Positions 11,698 through 20,879 of a stretch of 64,000 bases of DNA are shown piece after piece (positions within the stretch are counted from its first letter, which is position 1; each line of letters opens with the position of its first letter). The stretch is from Chromera velia (taxonomy: Eukaryota; Sar; Chromeraceae): the NCBI GenBank assembly GCA_018398765.1, contig JAHBMJ010000310.1, positions 31,001 to 95,000 of the forward strand, given 5' to 3'. The notes under the pieces are model-generated. The model was not told where the DNA came from, ran no database searches, and saw only the letters and a program-made list of their open reading frames with translations. The position numbers were made by a program, and so were the translations under genes.

Positions 11698-12735
11698 TTA
11701 CTCATCCTTGTCAGAGTCCTTGTCAGCAGAGTCCTTCTCGGTACCGAAGCTGAACTTGCCGAGGTTCTCGAAGCCCTTTCCGAATTCCTCGATCTTCAGA
11801 CCCTCACCGAGCTTGCCGAAGCCGAAGTCACCTCCGAAGAGGCCACCCTTTCCGCCTCTCTTCTCGCGCTTCTTCTCCTTCAAGTCGAGCTTGGCACAGA
11901 AAAGGCGGGCTCCTCCCTCACCGCAGTGGAACACAACGGAGGCCCAGGCGGGCTGGGTGGGAACCTCGAGATCAGCCAGGTACTGCTGGTTGACGTCCTT
12001 CAGGGTCAGGCCGGTGGGGTAGGTGTTGGTGTGATAGGCAGAGAAGACTCCCACCTGGTTGGAGAACACCTGCAATGGAAGCACGGCGAGGGGGGGGAAG
12101 ATGAGAAAGCGTCGGGCAGAATGAGGGGAGGAGGTAAAGATGGATGCAGACCTTGTCAACTGCCATCCGTCTGCCTGCAATAGTTTGGCCGTCTCTCTGC
12201 CTGCATGGTCTCTCATCATGCATGCATCTGATTGACTGACCTTTCCGTTCACAGCAGAGAGATCGCCTGCCTCGGCGCTGTCCTCATCTCCCTGCATGGG
12301 CATGTACTTGTCAGAGACATCCATCACAGAGTCCCCGTCGACGTAGTTGACGCACTCGGTGTTGACGGAATCGTCCTCCAGTTTCAGCTGAGAGGAGGCG
12401 GGGCCGCACGCGTACAGAGGATCCCAGTGGCCGGCGGTGTTATCAGAACCGCAGTCGAGGGATGAGGCGTCGTCGATGTTCTCCCAGATGGAGTGGATGT
12501 GGTAAGAAAGACCACCGGTGGTGAAGAGCTTGGAGCAGGTGGAGAAAGCGGACTGATCCACCTCGATCTGGAAGGCGTAAGAGAGGGAGTCATCATCCAA
12601 CCACATGTTGAAGTGACCAGTCACCTCGGGCTCGTCGAACTGTGCAACATATTTTGTGCCCTTACCACCCTTGGTGTACTTCCTGTTGGAAGCGGCAGCG
12701 GTGCCGAAGAGAGCGAGAACCAGAGCGGTCTTCAT
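11698..12735 (-). CDS. Secreted Cu/Zn superoxide dismutase-like protein (288 aa)
   Basis: Two exons, 12735-12241 and 12069-11698, separated by a 171-nt phase-0 GT-AG intron. Residues 1-16 (MKTALVLALFGTAAAS) look like a signal peptide, so secretion or endomembrane targeting is expected. The body matches the Cu/Zn-SOD fold. It has a His-x-His copper-type pair (His79 and His81 in SYHIHSIWEN), a third His in AGHWDP (His103, matching the GHFNP motif), and Cys95/Cys110, possibly forming a disulphide. The classical zinc-loop His-Gly motif after that point is replaced by CGPASS. Active SOD normally needs four copper and three further zinc ligands, so zinc binding looks lost and dismutase activity is uncertain. 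The C-terminal ~60 residues are Gly/Lys/Phe-rich and end in Asp/Lys repeats. Related SOD-like secreted proteins occur in oomycetes and algae (from memory). Divergent to the CxHG-repeat gene. Confidence 0.82.
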   Translation of the reverse strand: MKTALVLALFGTAAASNRKYTKGGKGTKYVAQFDEPEVTGHFNMWLDDDSLSYAFQIEVDQSAFSTCSKLFTTGGLSYHIHSIWENIDDASSLDCGSDNTAGHWDPLYACGPASSQLKLEDDSVNTECVNYVDGDSVMDVSDKYMPMQGDEDSAEAGDLSAVNGKVSQSDACMMRDHAGRETAKLLQADGWQLTRSASIFTSSPHSARRFLIFPPLAVLPLQVFSNQVGVFSAYHTNTYPTGLTLKDVNQQYLADLEVPTQPAWASVVFHCGEGGARLFCAKLDLKEKKREKRGGKGGLFGGDFGFGKLGEGLKIEEFGKGFENLGKFSFGTEKDSADKDSDKDE

Positions 12736-13375
12736 GTTGCTGAGTGTTGTTCAAGTGATGCAGTTGGCAAGAACAATACAGCAAGTGTTGCTTCTTCTGG
12801 ATCAAGGTAGACCGGATAGGGCTCACTCAGATACTATCTGTTTGGAATTAAGCTGAGAACTGAGAGCTTGCCTGGCCGGATGTGTACGATTGCCTCACTC
12901 GATTTTTGAACTCGATCAATTTGGAATTGCATGATCGACATGCATTTCGATCGAAATCGATCGATCGCGTACATGCATGTTGCAAGGAATTAATTTAGGA
13001 ATTTTTCCGATTCTGGTGGTGATGCGGCGGCGCCACGCGCACGCGGGGCCTGCGGCCGGCCGGCCGTGTGCATGCGACGCCGCAGAGAGACGGGGCGCGC
13101 CACGTATGCATGTTTCAGGCTTCTGCGAAACTCGAAGTTGAGAGTCACTTGAGACCCTCATCTCAACCCATCCAGAGTCTATAGCTACATGTGCACTATA
13201 TACACGCCGTGTGACATTCCTCAACCCGACACGTGTACAGAGATGTGAAGTAGTTCGGAGAGACAACTGTACAAGGCAGTTTATTGATCAGAGAGTGGAG
13301 ACGGCATCGGCTGTCGATCGAAGGAAAATTAAGATACAGACACGATCGAGCTCGCTTGAGGAGGACTCCCCGAAA
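12736..13375. promoter_or_regulatory. Divergent intergenic region between SOD-like and CxHG-repeat genes
   Basis: About 640 bp separate the two ATGs. It contains a palindromic GATCGA-rich cluster (12945-12968), a TGCATG motif near 12972 and a GC-rich block (about 13020-13102) with CGGCCGGCCGG and GGGGCGCGCC. Both promoters must lie here. The reading frame of the CxHG gene stays open upstream of 13376 but has no earlier ATG. Confidence 0.5.
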
Positions 13376-14302
13376 ATGCGTAAGGACGGAGGAGAGCCCT
13401 CCCAGAATTCACAAAAGAGGGTGACTGGTAAGAGAGAGCTCCCGGACTCTCCTGAGGGGGGGGACGCAAAACGTCAGAGAGCTCTCTTGACGGACGCTCT
13501 AGAGGTTTGTGATGAAGGAGCGGAGGGTTGTACCGACAGGCTGGAAGAGGATGCAGAGAAAGGATTCGACGGCAAGGGGGGGGAAGAGACGTTGCATCCT
13601 GAAGAGACGAGTGGAGAGGGAGGGGAGAAAATGGATGTCTGCAAGGAGGGGGATGAAATGAAGGAGGAAGAGACAGGGGGCGAATGTGAAATTGGCTATT
13701 TCAGTCAGCAAGAAGTTGCCGGTGAGGTTGAGACAGGCAAGAGGCCCCACGGCACCTGCCCCCATGGCAAACGTTCGAGGTGCAAGGAGTGCGGGGGGCG
13801 AAGTATCTGCGAACACGGAAAGCGTCCCAATCGCTGTAAATTTTGCGGAGGCACAGAGATCTGCGAGCACGGGCGCCCTCGACACTACTGCAAGGAGTGT
13901 GGGGGGAAGGGCATGTGCGAGCACGGCCGTGAGAAGCGACGGTGCAAGGACTGTGGGGGGAACGGATATTGCGACCATGGTCGGTTGCGGTACCAGTGCA
14001 AGGAGTGCGGTGGAAAGGGCAAATCCGTGCAAAGGACTCCCAGTATTCCCAGGCAACAACAGAAGGGCAAGGAGAACAAACCCGCCCAGATTGGGGAGGA
14101 CGAAAAGAGGGGTAGCGCTGAGTCAGGTGACCTCGTTGAGCACCCCTCAATAAGTCTATCCCCCCCAAGAGAGGCTGAGGCACAAAGCCCCGAGGAGGTT
14201 CAGCGCCATGGAGCCGACAGATTGCTCCATCCGTCTCCTCATGAAGCGTCCAGCTCCTCTGTGATCCACCCAGAATGTGATCTCGATGAGGAGCGAATTT
14301 GA
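13376..14302 (+). CDS. Five-repeat CxHG/CxxC zinc-ribbon-like protein (308 aa)
   Basis: A single-exon ORF. I chose ATG 13376 because the longer open frame to 13211 has no ATG. Residues about 128-213 hold five tandem 17-18-residue units of the form C-x-H-G-x(4-5)-C-K-x-C-G-G, for example CEHGRPRHYCKECGG. Each unit offers one His and three Cys, enough for one zinc ion per repeat. I know this motif as an ICEHGR-type repeat common in proteins of microalgae and oomycetes, with no assigned function that I can recall. The repeats are flanked by acidic, Ser/Glu-rich and probably disordered sequence, and an N-terminal KRELPDSPEGGDAKRQR could act as a nuclear signal. A nucleic-acid or protein-binding role is inference. 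Confidence 0.8.
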   Translation: MRKDGGEPSQNSQKRVTGKRELPDSPEGGDAKRQRALLTDALEVCDEGAEGCTDRLEEDAEKGFDGKGGEETLHPEETSGEGGEKMDVCKEGDEMKEEETGGECEIGYFSQQEVAGEVETGKRPHGTCPHGKRSRCKECGGRSICEHGKRPNRCKFCGGTEICEHGRPRHYCKECGGKGMCEHGREKRRCKDCGGNGYCDHGRLRYQCKECGGKGKSVQRTPSIPRQQQKGKENKPAQIGEDEKRGSAESGDLVEHPSISLSPPREAEAQSPEEVQRHGADRLLHPSPHEASSSSVIHPECDLDEERI

Positions 14303-16033
14303 ATGGGTGAAAACAGGAGGGATCGAGGTGACAGTTTATGATAGTCAAACCATTTGACTAGTAGGCTAGTAGTAGCCATTTGATTGACCGCCAGAGCCCA
14401 AGTGGTGGCTCTGACACTGGCTCACCGGCTTCAACCGCCTCAATCCATGATTTATTATTCTAAGAGGAGGCCAGGGCCGTCAAGCATTGCAGGCAAAACT
14501 GATAGTCTTCGATTGCACAAATAACATTGCTAGTAACATTGTATATGAAGTTGCACAATTGGTGGGGAATTTCACAAAATATATACTCAATAAAAACGTG
14601 CTTTCATTTTCCCCCAGATTTGCTCGTAGATTCAATCTTTTAAAAACAAAATCAATAACTTGAATCATTAAATAATAGGGCTGGGAAAAGGTTTATTTAG
14701 AAAAGCTAGGTTCAAATATGAAAAAGTGAACCTGTTGGACCTGTTTTGCAATTGCATGAACCTGTTTTGAACCTATCTTTGAGACCATACCATGACCATG
14801 CCTAGGATCATGCACGCACGCGTAGCCACTAAGACAAGCCTGGCCAGGCCGGGGTGCGCTGCCCACGGCTTAGGAGAAATAGAGAGCCAGAGCTAGATGT
14901 TTAGCAAGTTAATTTATACAAAATAACGGTCTGGGTCAAACGGAATTGGGGTCACACGGACTAGCACACGGACCGTAAAAGCACCGACTTAGGGGCCCCA
15001 CTAGGCTATGGGCCGGGGGCGCGGCGGGGCTAAAGAGTAGATGAGCTTAGACAACTTAGGGGCCAGAGGCGGCGCCGCCAGCCAGGGGGGGCCGACAGGA
15101 CCGGCGGCCCCCCGGGGCGGGGCGGGCCCGGCCCGGGTAGGCCGGGCACGAAGGCGAGTTAGGCCGGACCATAGGCCAGACCGGTTCACAAATTGGATCT
15201 TAGATTGAATCCAGCGTTGAACCTACGTTTTTTTTTTTAATTTCATATTATCATATGCAATCTTTAGATCACCTTTCACAATCTTTAGATTACCAAAAAG
15301 TCCTAAAACTATCAGGAAAACGCTCAAAAAACATGTAAAAATTCAAAATACAGTATCAAAAACGGTAAGTTTGCACTAATTAAAAGTGAACCTGTTTTTG
15401 AACCTGTTTTTGAACCTGATTCAGATTCATTACTTCGAAGTGAACCTTGAACCTTTTCCTAGCACTATTAGATAATGATAAGAATGTCTTAGAATGAATT
15501 ATTTTCTATTCTAATTTATAGCACGATTTAAAAAATCGTTTAAGTTTTGGAGAAATTCAATTGAAATTATTGAATAAATGAAATGAATGAATAAAATTTC
15601 AAAAACTAGTTCAAAAAGCATGTGGAGGTCGTCGTTTCACCAAAACCTTTGATAACCACCTTATACCTGAATGCTAGACGCCCATTCATTAGGCCAATGG
15701 CGATGACATATGATTAGAAACATATTTTTCATCATTTTCTACGTTAGAAGCGCTAACTAGGACCTTCCTCAGACTTCCAGTTTAATATTTTTCAAGTTTA
15801 TATGAATATACCTTCCAAAACTTTTTTAATTGGACCAGCCTTTACTAGCCTTAGAACGGTGGTTTCACATGTTTTTTCCAAAGAACACAACAATTATGTT
15901 CACTGTTCAGAGAAGTTAAAGCCCTAGTTAAAGCCTGGGTCAAAGCTAGTTTGAACAGGGTTGAACAAGAAACAGCAGCTTTAACAGCTGCATGATGACA
16001 AAGCTTTGCACTGGCAGCTAGCTTTTCAGTCAA
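14303..16033. other. Convergent intergenic gap dominated by a transposon remnant
   Basis: Tail-to-tail space between the CxHG gene and deoxyhypusine synthase. 14303-14667 and 15476-16033 are AT-rich with no gene seen. The middle is occupied by the hAT-like element annotated separately. ORFs here are short and lack domains. Confidence 0.6.
14676..15467. mobile_element. Non-autonomous hAT-like DNA transposon, 792 bp
   Basis: The left end TAGGGCTGGGAAAAGGTT is an imperfect inverted repeat of the right end, which read from the other strand is TAGTGCTAGGAAAAGGTTCA. The ends fit the hAT rule of C/T-A-A/G-N-G. The flanks are TTAAATAA (14668-14675) and TTAGATAA (15468-15475), an 8-bp target duplication with one mismatch, as hAT transposases make. 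No transposase ORF is present. The interior repeats GAACCTG motifs near both ends and has a GC-rich core (about 15000-15190). Confidence 0.75.
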
Positions 16034-18283
16034 TCAGAAGTCTTCTCCTTTTCCAGATTTCGTCCTCTCTCTCCCATCCCCGCCTCCCTCTCTCCACCAT
16101 CTGACGAATGAGGCTGCCGCAAGGAGGGGAAAGACCACCGTCGCCTCTGCACAGACCTTGACTTGCCGTGCTCCCGTTCGGATCTTCCCCCAGCTGATCG
16201 CTTCCTCCGGGTTTCCTCCAGAGTCGCTTCCATCGAACTCTTGAGCTGCATTCAGAATTTGTGGACGTATGTCTGTACACATCTATATGTGGTAATTGAT
16301 TCTCTTGCTCTTTCGCATATCTAGGCAGGCAGAGAATGAAGTCTTCGTTGTAGGAGGTTGATTCGTACAAGAATGGGAGAGGATCTATGAAGTATATTGG
16401 GAGACTTTTTTGGGCTTGCTCGCTACTTCTTTTATGAAAATGCTTCATTGGGTCCGGAGGGAATTCCTTCGAATTTTCGGGACCATCCTTGCGTCTGTCT
16501 CTCTAATCCCCATTTTCCCTGCAGGGTGTCTATCCTTGCCGCCCTCCTTTATGACCGACCGGTGTTGATGTACACAGCGAGGTCCGCTCCATTCCTCATC
16601 AGGTGGGCGTTGCAGGCGTGGTGTTTGGGGATTCCTGCGTGTTTGGGTATGTATCCACACACAGATTGATAGGTAGGTAGGTAGATAGATATGCATAGAT
16701 GCAGAAAGGACACTCAGGTGGAGAAGAAGAGAACGACCAAGGAAGGACGGGCTTGAAGGCTGCCTGAAGCGGTTTGTTTCGGTTGCGCTCCTTTCTTTCT
16801 TGTCCTCTCTTGATCCCTCGTCTCTGCCCTCACGCTGGTTTCCTTCACTTCCCTTTTCTTCCTTTCTCTCCTTTGCGAGACAAGACGCTGGATGTTCATG
16901 CGGTAGGGGGGAAGAGCTTTCGGGAAGTGGCCGAGGGGAAAGAATCGGGGAGGGAATTGTGCTGAAACAGTGGAAGGATCGGGAGGGTAAAAGAGAACAA
17001 GCTCAAAACCTCAAACGGAAACAAAAGACACGGCGCGAAATGGAATACGAAAGTGGACAGATATGGGAAGGAGGGACCTGGCTTAACGTTTACCCTCTCG
17101 TCGGTCAGTTTTCTCTTCTCATGATGTGTCTTTCCTCCTCTGGCCACCATTTTTTTCAGAGAGCGACAAAGGGAGAGATGGAGGAAGGAAGAGCGATTGC
17201 ATGGAGAAGCGAAGAAAGGGCCCACCCGGTAGGAATCAATCTTCCAATGAATGAGCCTTCTTGCCAGACTGTTCATGCACTTCTCTCTCCATGTCCAAAA
17301 ACAAAAATGCCCTCTCTCCCTCAACCCGCCTGCTCTACATAGGCTTCCTGACCTCCTCCCAAGATCAGCATTGCGCTCTTCCCCTGTGTGTGTCTCATGG
17401 CCATCTCATTAACTCTGCGGATATCCTGCACAAGGTCCACCCGAATAGCCTGCACATGACAAACGTATGCGTGCACGAATGCACTTCCATTCGTCCATTC
17501 ATTCAATCATACGTGATTCACACAAAAATGCAGAGAGCATGTTGAATTCGTGGATCCATCAGGACATCCTGCAGGCAGAGTTCAACAACCGAGCGAACTG
17601 CAGCCATACGAGGGGGAAAGAAACGGAGCACAATCAATGAATCAGAAATCAACAATCTGCAAGAATCTACAAAGCAGGAGAAGCCAGACAGCTCGAATGC
17701 TTTCCACGACATCGCATTGAAGAAGCATACCAGCCTCCCGTACTTCCTTGCTCGGACAGTGATATAAGAACAACAACAACATCTCCAGAAGCCCTAGGGC
17801 AGTCGCACAAGGCCCGCACAAATAATCCAAATCCAAAGAGCTTCTTTTTGAGACCAATCATCTAACCATCTTCTTCTCCACCCTTCTGTTACCTAACTCG
17901 ATTGCGCAAGACTCCAGGCTCTCTCCAGGGGAACCTCACCTACTGTTGACAAAAGAGGGGGGAGGCTTACTGGATCTTTTTTGTACGAGTGAAAGAAAAG
18001 ATTGTCGCCAATCGAGCCGTCAGTGATTGCAGGACAGAACACCTGCATGCATGCATGCATGCAGGCAAAGATCATATGCGCACAGCGGCACACGACCCAT
18101 CCATTGAGAGGAAGCGAGAGGAAGGCCGGAAGAAAGGAAGGGAGGCAAGAAGGGCGGAAAGGGGGGCAAAAGAAGAAAATCAGGAGGGGACTCTCGATCG
18201 ATCACCAATGGAAGTGAAGGGGGCTCCTCTATTGCTGGGCCTCCGAGAGAAGTTCTTCTCTCTCCCGCCCCCCCTCCACCCAC

Positions 18284-18351
<68 letters not shown>

Positions 18352-18372
18352 GTCTGTCTGTCTGTCTGTCTG

Positions 18373-18411
<39 letters not shown>

Positions 18412-20145
18412 TAAATCGGTGGCTGGGTGGGTGGGTGGGTGCAGGGGAGAAGAGAAAGAGGGAAAGAGAGAGACAACGAGCGAGAGAAAGGAACAGAAGA
18501 AGAAAGTGAAAGGAAAGAAAAAAAAAAAAAGAAAAGAAAGAAAGAAGGAAAGGAAGAAGAAAAAGAAAGAAGGAAAGAAAGCAAGAAAACCAGAAAGAAA
18601 AGAAAAGAAAACAGAAAGAGAGCATTCCATCCCTGCCAACCAACCAACCGGAATGTCGTTCTTCCAACACCAGTAGTAGAGAGACTCCTCGTTACCGATA
18701 CGCTCACCCAGTCGGTGGATCATCTGAACATTCGGTGAACCATGCAATGAATCAATCGTTCCATCCATCCTTCCTTCCTTCCTTCCTTCCTTCCTTCATT
18801 ATTCATTGACACTCACTCAAAAGAATCACAGCAGACGACATCACGAAAGGGAACGAGGAAAGAGGGACGACTGGCTGTACTACGGCTCTCTACTGAGGGG
18901 AGTGAAGGGAAGCGGATGCAAAGGCTTCCTTCCCTTCCCCCTTTCCCGCCTCACAAACATACAAACACTGAAGAGGACAAAATGAAGGAGAAAGACGAGG
19001 ACGTTTCCCACACAGAGGCAAGTGAGGAAAAATCGAAAATAGAAAATGGGAAAAACAAAAGGCAGCAGATGAAACGGGGAGTCTGTTGTCTTGCCCCAAA
19101 GAAACACCCCTGCCCTCCCACTCAGATACACAGAGGGAGGAGTGAGGAAGTGAGGGAGAGCGAGCGAGCGAGTCGCATTCTCAGCAGGCGAGAAAGAAAG
19201 ACACCTGTCCTCAATGATGTTTCTTCCTTTCTCTGCTGAATGACCTTGCTGGGTGTCCACAGTTCTCCCTTCTCCTGCTCCTCCCACATTTCATCCAACA
19301 AAGGCTGCAGCCACTCCTCGAAGAGAATGTAGTTCTTGTTTGGCACCAGCATGTTCCCAATCCGGTTCCACCCCTTTGCTCTCAGCTCTGCGCCCTTCAA
19401 ACTGTAGTCACCCACCACCGTTGGGGCGAGGCACTTAATAATGTCCTCCTCCACCCCCCCTGCCGAAGTACAGATCACGTCCACGAGCTTGTGCTTCGCG
19501 AGGAAGACAAAGATCTCCCGCAACCCTGCAGGAACAGATGCAAGAAAAACACCTTTTGAAGAGGACAGGCAGATAAAAAGGCGGGAAGACAGAGAGACAG
19601 GCAGCGACATGCAGGCAGACGGATTTTATACACGCATCCACATCAAGGGAAAAGAGGAAGCAAGCGACAGAGCGCTGAGCGACGGTATGAGAGAGGATCC
19701 CGAATCGCGTCGTTGAAGGTGAGCCGCATGCCCCAGTATTTTGCCAAAGTCACCGCAGATTACCAGAGAGGCGATGCCATTCTGGAGCATCCCAACACAT
19801 CCGTCTACGTGGACACAACATGCACAGTTGAAATGCAATGGCCTCAAGACTCATCAACTCACCTGAAGATATCAAATTGGATGTGAAGGTCAGCCAGATT
19901 TTGCATCCCGTCTCCGAAGCCAGTTCTCCAGGTTGCCTTCCCTCCAGCATCTCATTGACGATCTCGACTGCACGGCCGACATTGGTGGCCTGAAAGCCGA
20001 ACGTCTTGTAATTGTCCATCAGTTCTGTCACTGTCATTTCCTTCTTTTCTTCTTTTTCAAAGTCTGGTCCCTTGATCACAGAGGCATCCTCACCCATAGG
20101 TTCGGACTCTTGGAGCACTGCAGCTGCACCCGTTGAGCTGCTCAT
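16034..20145 (-). CDS. DHPS: Deoxyhypusine synthase (364 aa, seven exons)
   Basis: It transfers the aminobutyl group of spermidine to one lysine of eIF5A using NAD, the first step of hypusine formation in the cytosol. Exons (minus): 20145-19863, 19525-19245, 18723-18649, 18042-17971, 17449-17353, 16634-16560 and 16245-16034. Phases join perfectly to 365 codons, close to the ~370 aa of human DHPS. Family signatures appear in order: [96 protein letters not shown] and [19 protein letters not shown]. The last contains the catalytic lysine (Lys315 here, Lys329 in human). The C-terminus carries an extra basic tail ([20 protein letters not shown]). Introns are 314-718 nt and rich in microsatellites. 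The intron before exon 4 ends in (GCAT)n directly against the CAG acceptor. Head-to-head with the gene at 20880. Confidence 0.96.
18286..18621. repeat. Compound microsatellite and purine tract inside DHPS intron 3
   Basis: On the plus strand (CT)n is followed by (TGTC)n, (TG)n and (GA)n, then an A/G-rich tract of about 180 bp. On the DHPS sense strand the last part is a long polypyrimidine tract just downstream of the 5' splice site at 18649. Long ORFs across it on either strand are artefacts of the repeat. Confidence 0.9.
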
Positions 20146-20879
20146 TGTGTATCTCGCGCTTCTCCCTTTCCTTTACTTTCTTTCCCGTCTCTTGCAACAC
20201 GACTTTCTGTTGTAGATCTTTGACCGCTACCGCTTTCCGTTTTTGCAGATTCAGTGGGAAATCCGAACCAACCGCCTTGAAGGAAGAGTCAGTGGTGTCT
20301 GCCATCAAGAGAAAACTGGAGCATCAGATCTGCAACCCAGAACTCATGGAGTGGTCTAATTTTAAGTTCTTCGAAGTTACGGATCTGCAAAGCCAAAAGG
20401 AGACGGCATGATTCCATGCAATCGGATCGAATATGATCGAATCGGATGAGCCGCCGCCGCGCGCGGTATGCGCACCGAAATGCACCGAATTAAGAAGAGT
20501 TTGTTCCAAAGTCACTTGGACGCGCGATCGTGGCCGGGATCGAGCCGGCCGTCTCCGGCCAGCACTGAGCATGCAAAAAACTGAGCCAAGTGGTCAATTC
20601 GATCAATCTGATCTCCTCAACCGACACTATCAGAGAAGGCCCCACCGTCATCTAACCGCAGCATGCATACAAACTTCTGATACTAAGATCAAGATTGCAG
20701 GATTAGTTCAATCGGCCTTCGTGGGGCTGTCCTGCTTTTTGCATCGGTCTGACAGTGACTTGTCTCAAGAACGAGACGGGGAAATTTTCAACGCGTTTCC
20801 CCACAGGTTTGTGCACCTTGCTTTTCCGCTCCGCCCCCCCAGCTTAGTGCTTGTGCCCGGTGCTCCGTAATAAATAGTG
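20146..20879. promoter_or_regulatory. Divergent intergenic region between DHPS and propeller-like gene, with upstream ORF
   Basis: About 730 bp separate the start codons. GATCGA occurs at 20425 and 20437, a GCCGCCGCCGCGCGCG block at about 20449-20464, and GCATGCATAC near 20662. On the minus strand an ATG at 20305 opens a 71-codon ORF that ends at 20090, overlapping the DHPS start in another frame. It would act as an upstream ORF if transcription starts above it. Confidence 0.5.

Noticed and set aside
13499-14348. Minus-strand ORFs of 186 and 215 codons opposite the CxHG gene
   Set aside because: Antisense of the Cys/His repeats. The plus-strand frame has the regular repeat pattern.
14390-14440. 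Possible tRNA-like fold near GGTGGCTCTGACACTGGCTC
   Set aside because: No complete cloverleaf or B-box of GGTTCGANTCC type could be placed.
18020-18768. Long ORFs with TDRQTDRQ or LSFFLSFF repeats
   Set aside because: Microsatellite translation in DHPS intron 3. Only the short [13 protein letters not shown] stretch is a real exon.
20433-20870. 145-codon plus ORF upstream of the gene at 20880
   Set aside because: No domain, arginine-rich composition typical of chance frames, and located in a likely promoter region.
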